DNA of 64,000 nucleotides, from the NCBI RefSeq assembly GCF_900199405.1, contig NZ_LT963430.1, forward strand, positions 806,001 through 870,000. Direction: 5' to 3'. The stretch is from Beduinella massiliensis. GTDB taxonomy: Bacteria > Bacillota > Clostridia > Christensenellales > Aristaeellaceae. Below, one piece after another: positions 59,169-64,000 of this stretch (its first letter is position 1; each line of letters begins with the position of its first letter). The notes beneath the pieces were generated by a model. That model searched no databases, was not told the DNA's origin, and worked only from the letters and a program-made list of their open reading frames with translations. A program made the position numbers and the translations under genes.

Positions 59169-60992
59169 TTAGGCGGGGTTCTCGGCCCCTTCGAGCAGCA
59201 CGCGGTCGTCCGCGCTCATCTGAATGTCGTAGATGCGCCGGTAGATGCCGTCCTGCGCGATCAGCTCCTCGTGCGTGCCCATCTGCGATACGCGGCCGCC
59301 GTCGAGCACGACGATGCGGTCCGCCTGCATCAGCGTGGTGATGCGGTGCGAGATCAGCACCACCGTGGCGTCGGACAGGCGCTCGCGCAGGCGCCGGCGG
59401 ATGCGCTGGTCCGTCTCCGCGTCCACGGCGGAGAGCGAGTCGTCGAAGATCATGATGGGGGCGCGCTGCATCAGCATGCGGGCGATGGCCACGCGCTGCT
59501 TCTGCCCGCCGGAGAGCGTCACGCCGCGCTCGCCCACCACGGTTTTGTAGCCGTCGGGGAAGCCCTCGATGGCCTCGTCCACGCAGGCGATGCGCGCGGC
59601 CTCGTGCATGGCCTCGTCCCCGGCGCCGGGCGCGGCGGACTTGACGTTTTCCGCCACCGTGCGCGAGAAGAGGAAGGGCTCCTGCAGGACCAGGCCGACG
59701 TTCTTGCGCAGGTGGTCGCGGCGGATGTCCTTCACGTCTACGCCGCCGATGGTAATGCGCCCGCAGCCCTCGGGCAGGTCGTACAGGCGGTCGACCAGGT
59801 GCATCAGCGTGGACTTGCCGCTGCCCGTGCCGCCCAGGATGCCCAGCGTCGTGCCCGCGGGCACGGTGAAGGACACGTCCCGCAGCACGTCCTGCCCGTC
59901 CGCGTAGCGGAAGCTCACGTTTTCAAAGCGAATGTCGCCGGAAAGCGGCGCTTTCACGGCGGTCTGCGGCTCCTCCTCCTTTTTGGCGGAGAGGATGTAC
60001 TGCACGCGCTCGATGGAGACGCCCGCCTTGCTCATCTCCGAGAGGATGCGGCCCAGGCCGCGCACCGGCCAGACCAGCGTCTGGTTGTAGCTGACGAAGG
60101 CGAGGAACGTGCCCAGCGTGATTTCGCCCTGCACCGCCAGGTACGTGCCCACGCACACGACCGTGATGATCTGAAGCCCGGTGATGAAGTCCCCGATGCA
60201 CCAGTAATAGGAGAGCAGGCGGCCGAGCCGGATCCACAGCGAGGAGAAGTTGTTGTTCTTCTCGTCGAAGCGCTCCACCTCGTAGCGCTCGCGGCCGAAC
60301 GCGCGCACCACGCGCACGCCCGTCAGGTTTTCCTGCACCACGCTCGTCAGCTCGCCTTCCGCCTCGTCCGCCGTGCGGAAGCGGCGCGCGATGCGCGTGT
60401 AGAAGATCATCGAGTACGCCATGATGATGGGCAGGAACACGATCGCGATCAGCGAGAGCTTCACGTTCATGGAGAGCATCAGGCACAGCGAGAAGCCGAC
60501 GAGGAAGACCGTTCGGAACACCTCGATGAGCTGGTTCACGACGAAGGAACGCACGACCTCCACGTCGGAGGTGCAGCGCTGGATGATCTCGCCCGTCTGA
60601 TGGCGCACGTGCCATTCAAAGGGCAGGCGCTGGATGTGGGCAAAGAGCGCGTCGCGCATGCCCTTGATGAAGTTTTCGGAGCCCTTGGCCAGCGACATGC
60701 GGCTCACGTAGTTGGAAAGCCCGCTGACCGCCGCGACCGCGCCCAGCAGCACGGCGGCGGCCAACAGCGCCCGGCCGGTTCCGCTTTTCAGCAGCCCGGA
60801 CAGGAAGCCCAGGCCCTGCGGCAGGGGTGCGTCGCCCAGCACGCAGTCCACCGCGATCTTGATGATCTGCGGGGTCAGCGCGTTTAGGACGATGCAGAGC
60901 ATCGAGCAGGCGAGCGCGAGCGCGAACAGGCGCTTTTGCCCCTTCAAAAAGCGCAGGATGAACGCGGCCTTGGGGTACTTGGTAGGTTCCAT
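59169..60992 (-). CDS. ABC exporter half-transporter, subunit 1 (degenerate Walker B)
   Basis: 607 aa, six helices plus ATPase: Walker A LGGTGSGKST, canonical signature LSGGQKQR, but Walker B IMIFDDSLSAVD has Asp where the catalytic Glu should be. This is the asymmetric-site pattern of heterodimeric exporters, with subunit 2 as partner. GAGGAGAAGACC precedes the ATG. Expression is probably set by the leader peptide and attenuator upstream (61072-61236), as in bmrCD of Bacillus subtilis. Confidence 0.9.
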   Translation of the reverse strand: MEPTKYPKAAFILRFLKGQKRLFALALACSMLCIVLNALTPQIIKIAVDCVLGDAPLPQGLGFLSGLLKSGTGRALLAAAVLLGAVAAVSGLSNYVSRMSLAKGSENFIKGMRDALFAHIQRLPFEWHVRHQTGEIIQRCTSDVEVVRSFVVNQLIEVFRTVFLVGFSLCLMLSMNVKLSLIAIVFLPIIMAYSMIFYTRIARRFRTADEAEGELTSVVQENLTGVRVVRAFGRERYEVERFDEKNNNFSSLWIRLGRLLSYYWCIGDFITGLQIITVVCVGTYLAVQGEITLGTFLAFVSYNQTLVWPVRGLGRILSEMSKAGVSIERVQYILSAKKEEEPQTAVKAPLSGDIRFENVSFRYADGQDVLRDVSFTVPAGTTLGILGGTGSGKSTLMHLVDRLYDLPEGCGRITIGGVDVKDIRRDHLRKNVGLVLQEPFLFSRTVAENVKSAAPGAGDEAMHEAARIACVDEAIEGFPDGYKTVVGERGVTLSGGQKQRVAIARMLMQRAPIMIFDDSLSAVDAETDQRIRRRLRERLSDATVVLISHRITTLMQADRIVVLDGGRVSQMGTHEELIAQDGIYRRIYDIQMSADDRVLLEGAENPA

Positions 60993-61071
60993 GGTCTTCT
61001 CCTCCTTTCAAGCTCCGCGCCGCCGGCACGGAAGCCCGCCAAAGCGCCTGCGCGCCCGGCGTATATCGAAC

Positions 61072-61107
61072 AAAAAAGGGGCGCCTCTGCGCGTGCAGAG
61101 GTGCCCC
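61072..61107 (-). terminator. Attenuator terminator before the ABC exporter
   Basis: On the minus strand GGGGCACCTCTGC / GCAGAGGCGCCCC stem then TTTTTT, placed between the leader ORF and the exporter gene, about 80 bases before its start. Confidence 0.82.
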
Positions 61108-61137
61108 GAACAACCCGAAAGATGCGCGTAAACGGCG

Positions 61138-61236
61138 TTACGGCGCTTTCATGGCGGACGAAACACGTGCAGGCACGGAAATTTCGAGCGTGCGATTTGC
61201 GATTGCGAACAGACGAACCTTTGCAAAACCGAACAT
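61138..61236 (-). CDS. Leader peptide of the ABC exporter operon
   Basis: 32 codons, MFGFAKVRLFAIANRTLEIS..., stop at 61138. AAAGGAGGCGG ends 5 bases before the ATG. It follows a strong promoter and precedes a terminator, the arrangement of drug-exporter leaders such as bmrB, where a stalled ribosome prevents termination. A second start (MKCSVLQRF) at 61241 is in another frame and less well placed. Confidence 0.7.
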   Translation of the reverse strand: MFGFAKVRLFAIANRTLEISVPARVSSAMKAP

Positions 61237-61293
61237 TTCATCCGCCTCCTTTTCTGAAAGAACTTATGCGGCTTTTTGAAGCCAACGTAACTT

Positions 61294-61322
61294 AGGATAC
61301 AGGCATGGCAACAAATTGTCAA
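61294..61322 (-). promoter_or_regulatory. Promoter of the ABC exporter leader transcript
   Basis: On the minus strand TTGACA (61322-61317), 17 bases, TATCCT (61299-61294). Confidence 0.72.
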
Positions 61323-61385
61323 GCCCTTTTGGTTTCTTTTTTTGAGAAACTGTCCGCGCGCGGCGCGGCGGAGGGCAAAACGCGC

Positions 61386-61414
61386 TTGTGCGGCTGCGCG
61401 CGCCGTGCTACAAT
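61386..61414 (+). promoter_or_regulatory. Promoter of the amidohydrolase gene
   Basis: TTGTGC (61386-61391), 17 bases, TACAAT (61409-61414). Confidence 0.65.
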
Positions 61415-61449
61415 GGACGAAAACGTGAAATCAAAGGATGTGATCTTCT

Positions 61450-62595
61450 GTGCTGCTGATTCGGGGAGGCATGGTGCACGACGCGGTGCGGCGCGAGCCC
61501 TACGCTGCGGACGTGCTGATTCAGGCGGGTAAGATCGAGCGCATCGCGCCCGGCATTTCCTGCGAGGGGGCGGAGGTCTTCGACGCCGCGGGCCTTCAGG
61601 TGTATCCCGGCTTCGTGGAGGCGCACGGCCACAGCGGCCTGGACGGCTACGGCATCGGCTACGAGGGCCAGGACTACAACGAGATGGGCGACATCCTCTC
61701 GCCGCAGCTTCGCGCCATCGACGCCATTCAGCCCATGGACTTCGCCCTGAAGGAAGCGCGCGAGGCGGGCGTCACCTGCATGTGCGTCGGCCCAGGCAGC
61801 GCCAACGTGCTGGGCGGCACCTTCGCGGCGATCAAGCCCTGGGGCCTTCGCGTGGAGAACATGCTCGTCAAGGCGGAGGTTGCCATGAAGTGCGCCTTCG
61901 GTGAAAACCCCAAGCGCTGCTACCGGGATAAGGGCAACTCCTGCCGCATGTCCACGGCGGCGAAGCTGCGCGAGATGCTCTTCAAGGCCCGCGAGTACGA
62001 CCGCAAAATCCGCGCGGCGGGGGACGACGAAGACAAGCTGCCGCCCTTTGACATGAAGCTCAACGCGCTGCTGCCCGTCATCCGGGGCGAAATGCCGCTC
62101 AAGGCGCACGCGCACCAGGCGGACGACCTGTTCACCGCGCTTCGCATCGCCCGGGAGTTCGGGGTCAAGATCACGCTGGAGCACTGCACCGAGGGCCACC
62201 TCGTGGCGGAGGAGCTGGCGGCGGAGCACGTGCCCTTGGCGGTCGGACCCTCGCTCGGCCACGCGACGAAGTTCGAGCTGCGCAACAAGACTTGGGAGAC
62301 GCCGGGCATCCTGAGCCGGGCGGGCTGCGAGGTGTCCATCATCACCGATTCGCCGGTCATCCCGCAAAAGTACCTGCCGCTGTGCGCGGGCTTTGCGGTG
62401 CAGTCGGGCATGGACCCGTTCGAGGCGCTGCGCGCGATCACGATCAACCCCGCGCGCCACATCGGCGTGGCGGACCGGCTGGGCTCTCTTTCGGTGGGCA
62501 AGGACGCGGACGTGGTCGTGACGGACGGCTCGCCCTTTGAGATCGCCACGAAGGTCGTGGCCGTGTTCATCGACGGCAGGCGCGTGACGGCGTAA
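61450..62595 (+). CDS. Amidohydrolase family protein
   Basis: 381 aa metal-dependent hydrolase of the imidazolonepropionase-like group: metal motif EAHGHSGLD, further His ligands in KAHAHQADD and EHCTEG, the catalytic Asp in IITDSPV, and the typical end NPARHIGVADRLGSLSVGKDADVVV. Cytoplasmic. It probably opens a cyclic amide or removes an acyl group, but the substrate is unknown. Starts at GTG 61450, 11 bases after AAAGGA. Stand-alone gene. Confidence 0.88.
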   Translation: MLLIRGGMVHDAVRREPYAADVLIQAGKIERIAPGISCEGAEVFDAAGLQVYPGFVEAHGHSGLDGYGIGYEGQDYNEMGDILSPQLRAIDAIQPMDFALKEAREAGVTCMCVGPGSANVLGGTFAAIKPWGLRVENMLVKAEVAMKCAFGENPKRCYRDKGNSCRMSTAAKLREMLFKAREYDRKIRAAGDDEDKLPPFDMKLNALLPVIRGEMPLKAHAHQADDLFTALRIAREFGVKITLEHCTEGHLVAEELAAEHVPLAVGPSLGHATKFELRNKTWETPGILSRAGCEVSIITDSPVIPQKYLPLCAGFAVQSGMDPFEALRAITINPARHIGVADRLGSLSVGKDADVVVTDGSPFEIATKVVAVFIDGRRVTA

Positions 62596-62719
62596 AGAAT
62601 TTTCGGCAATTTCGGCAATTTAAGGACGGGCGCAGGCCCGTCCTTTTGTTTTTTGGGCGTACTACGGCGGCGCGCGCCCGCGTACAATCCCCGTGAAGAG
62701 AGGGAAAGGCGGGAAAGGC

Positions 62720-63151
62720 ATGACGGACCTGGAATTATTGGCGCGTACCATTCAGTGCGAGGCGGGCGGTGAGGGCGAAAACGGCATGAAGGGCGTCGCC
62801 GGCGTCATCATGAACCGCGTGAACATCACCTATGGGGAGTACGGCCGGCTCGTGAATACGATCCGCGACGCGGTCTATCAGACCGGACAGTTCAACTGCG
62901 CGCGCACGACGCTCGGGGGACGGCAGAATTTGCAGAACATCTACAACATGCGCCCGGAGCAGATTCACTACGACATCGCGAACTGGGCCATCGCGGGCAA
63001 CCGGCTGGCGGGCCTGGGCTTCGCGCTGTGGTTTTTCAATCCATACTCCGCCACGTGCCGGCCGAACTTCCCGTCGAGCGTGGGCGCGTTTACGCTGCGC
63101 ATCGGCGACCACTGCTTTTACAGCCCGACCGACGCCTATGCCCAGACCTGA
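62720..63151 (+). CDS. cwlJ: Spore cortex-lytic cell wall hydrolase, CwlJ-like
   Basis: 143 aa, the bare SleB/CwlJ catalytic domain without signal peptide or peptidoglycan-binding domain, which separates CwlJ from SleB. ARTIQCEAGGEGENGMKGVAGVIMNRV holds the catalytic Glu, and ALWFFNPYSATC the conserved end. CwlJ is made in the mother cell and degrades cortex during germination, especially with Ca-dipicolinate. GerQ, which CwlJ needs for its position, is the next gene. GGGAAAGG supports ATG 62720. Confidence 0.92.
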   Translation: MTDLELLARTIQCEAGGEGENGMKGVAGVIMNRVNITYGEYGRLVNTIRDAVYQTGQFNCARTTLGGRQNLQNIYNMRPEQIHYDIANWAIAGNRLAGLGFALWFFNPYSATCRPNFPSSVGAFTLRIGDHCFYSPTDAYAQT

Positions 63152-63190
63152 GGAAGCCGGGGCTTCCTGAAATGACGAGGAGGAATGGTT

Positions 63191-63589
63191 ATGCAGCAGA
63201 ATGGAACGACAACGGGAAACGCGCCGCGCACGGACCTGTCCAGCGACATGGACTTCAACGTGCCGGCGCAGGAAAACTTCGACGCGCCCGGTCTGCAGGG
63301 CTCGATCCAGCAGATTCTGGCCGATAACGTCGGAAACTTCGTCGTGTGCGAGTTTCTCATCGGCACCCAGAACCTGGTGTTGCGCAGCGGCGTGCTCTAT
63401 ACCGTGGGCACGGGTTTTCTGGTGCTGTTCGAGGAGGCCTCCCGCACCTACGTGGTGTGCGACATCTTTTCGATCAAGTTCGTCACCTTCTATCTGCCCG
63501 GCATGCGCCCGCAGACCGTGCAGAACGGCGCCCAGTCCGCCCAGCCCGCGCAGCCCACGTTCGCCACGCGCCCCCGGGGCAGAAGATAA
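63191..63589 (+). CDS. gerQ: Spore coat protein GerQ
   Basis: 132 aa. Conserved core GLQGSIQQILADNVGNFVVCEFLIGTQNL and VLYTVGTGFLVLFEEASRTYVVCDIFSIKFV, the GerQ family. GerQ holds CwlJ in the inner coat and in Bacillus is cross-linked by transglutaminase through N-terminal lysines; this protein has few lysines and a Gln-rich N-terminus (MQQNG). GAGGAGG is 7 bases before ATG 63191 and too near the ATG at 63185. Operon with cwlJ. Confidence 0.92.
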   Translation: MQQNGTTTGNAPRTDLSSDMDFNVPAQENFDAPGLQGSIQQILADNVGNFVVCEFLIGTQNLVLRSGVLYTVGTGFLVLFEEASRTYVVCDIFSIKFVTFYLPGMRPQTVQNGAQSAQPAQPTFATRPRGRR

Positions 63590-63597
63590 CACAGCTC

Positions 63598-63635
63598 TTC
63601 GCGAAGGCCGTTCCGTGGGAACGGCCTTTTCGCGA
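63598..63635 (+). terminator. Terminator after gerQ
   Basis: AAGGCCGTTCC / GGAACGGCCTT stem followed by TTCGCG; also suitable for the converging gene. Confidence 0.75.
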
Positions 63636-63652
63636 TCGGCAGACGGGACGCC

Positions 63653-64000
63653 TCAGCGCGCCCCGAGCGCGTCAGCGATCATCCGCTCGACGCGGGCGCA
63701 CACCTCGTCCGGATCAAATTGCCCCGAGACGAGGTGAAGGTCGTGCGCCACGCCGTCAAAGCATCCGTGCTTCCCTTCGAGCATCGCGGCGACGGGGGCG
63801 GGCATGTTCCCGCCCATGCGGCGGGCGAAGCGCTCCTTGATGGTTTCCAGGTCCGCGGTCACAAGGATGCGGATTGCGTTTTCCGGAAGCAGCTGCAAAT
63901 GCTCCGCTTCGGAGACGACATAGAGGATATGCTCGTCCGGCGCGGCCTCCTCCAGTTTCTTTCGGAAGAGGTTTTGCGCGAGGGCCTCGCCTTTGGCGAG
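63653..64000 (-). CDS. Cytidylate/adenylate kinase-like P-loop protein (5' end outside window)
   Basis: The frame is open to the window edge (115 codons seen). The visible C-terminal part has NAIRILVTADLETIKERFARRM (LID-like Arg cluster), PAPVAAMLEGKHGCFDG and LHLVSGQFDPDEVCARVERM, matching the cytidylate-kinase-like family. The P-loop lies outside the window, so the nucleotide and substrate cannot be checked. Confidence 0.65.
   Translation of the reverse strand, partial: LAKGEALAQNLFRKKLEEAAPDEHILYVVSEAEHLQLLPENAIRILVTADLETIKERFARRMGGNMPAPVAAMLEGKHGCFDGVAHDLHLVSGQFDPDEVCARVERMIADALGAR

Noticed and set aside
57372-60887. 1171-codon plus-strand ORF opposite the ABC exporter genes
   Set aside because: It is the antisense frame of two clear ABC transporter genes, rich in Arg, His and Gln, with no domain; a high-GC shadow.

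Overview
The window comes from a GC-rich, spore-forming Firmicute of the Clostridia (Christensenellales/Oscillospirales-like; the exact taxon cannot be fixed). Evidence: the adjacent spore genes cwlJ and gerQ, a Spo0A-type DNA-binding domain, an agr-type peptide quorum-sensing locus, BlaI/BlaR1 and SdpR/SdpI pairs, AGGAGG-type ribosome sites and sigma-A-like TTGACA/TATAAT promoters. No rRNA, tRNA or CRISPR array was seen.

Layout. 1-11.0 kb is mostly core: a metallophosphoesterase (cut by the window edge), RadA, a PIN/TRAM protein, a BlaI/BlaR1 pair, an SdpR/SdpI pair, a YoaP-like acetyltransferase, a DUF421/DUF4363 pair and a diguanylate cyclase. 11.0-14.0 kb is an agr-like system: AgrB, AgrC-type kinase and LytTR regulator on the minus strand, with a divergent 39-codon ORF not previously listed as a gene that has all the features of an AgrD pre-peptide. 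14.1-41.0 kb is the unusual part: a 27-kb accessory island of paralogous secreted proteins. Eight genes or pseudogenes (called S1-S8 here) resemble family-1 extracellular solute-binding proteins, four of them with an extra N-terminal propeller-like half. Four (F1-F4) belong to a second unknown secreted family. Two copies of a membrane-protein pair (A/B, the second decayed) and one MacB-like exporter (two membrane subunits plus ATPase) are interspersed. Five copies of a near-identical hairpin element sit between the genes. An IS3-family element, one frameshift, one gene fragment and switches between AT-rich and GC-rich genes show repeated rearrangement.

41.1-64 kb is mostly core or ordinary accessory: DUF4342 protein, HAD phosphatase, a CcdA-TlpA fusion broken by an exact 17-bp tandem duplication, thioredoxin, a stand-alone Spo0A output domain flanked by tandem repeats, ArsC-like protein, CutC, an ECF sigma/anti-sigma pair, a large hybrid histidine kinase, a serine hydrolase, a nucleoside hydrolase, a Tat-exported C_GCAxxG_C_C protein, a radical SAM enzyme, an aldo/keto reductase behind a MerR-type operator, a heterodimeric ABC exporter behind a leader-peptide attenuator, an amidohydrolase, cwlJ-gerQ and a partial kinase.

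Working model for the island (inference): the secreted peptide made by AgrB is sensed by the kinase/LytTR pair and controls the adjoining island, whose products are a small secreted protein, a MacB-like exporter and many secreted binding-protein-like proteins without sugar permeases. Whether this is an antimicrobial/self-protection system, a signal-capture system or something else cannot be decided from sequence.
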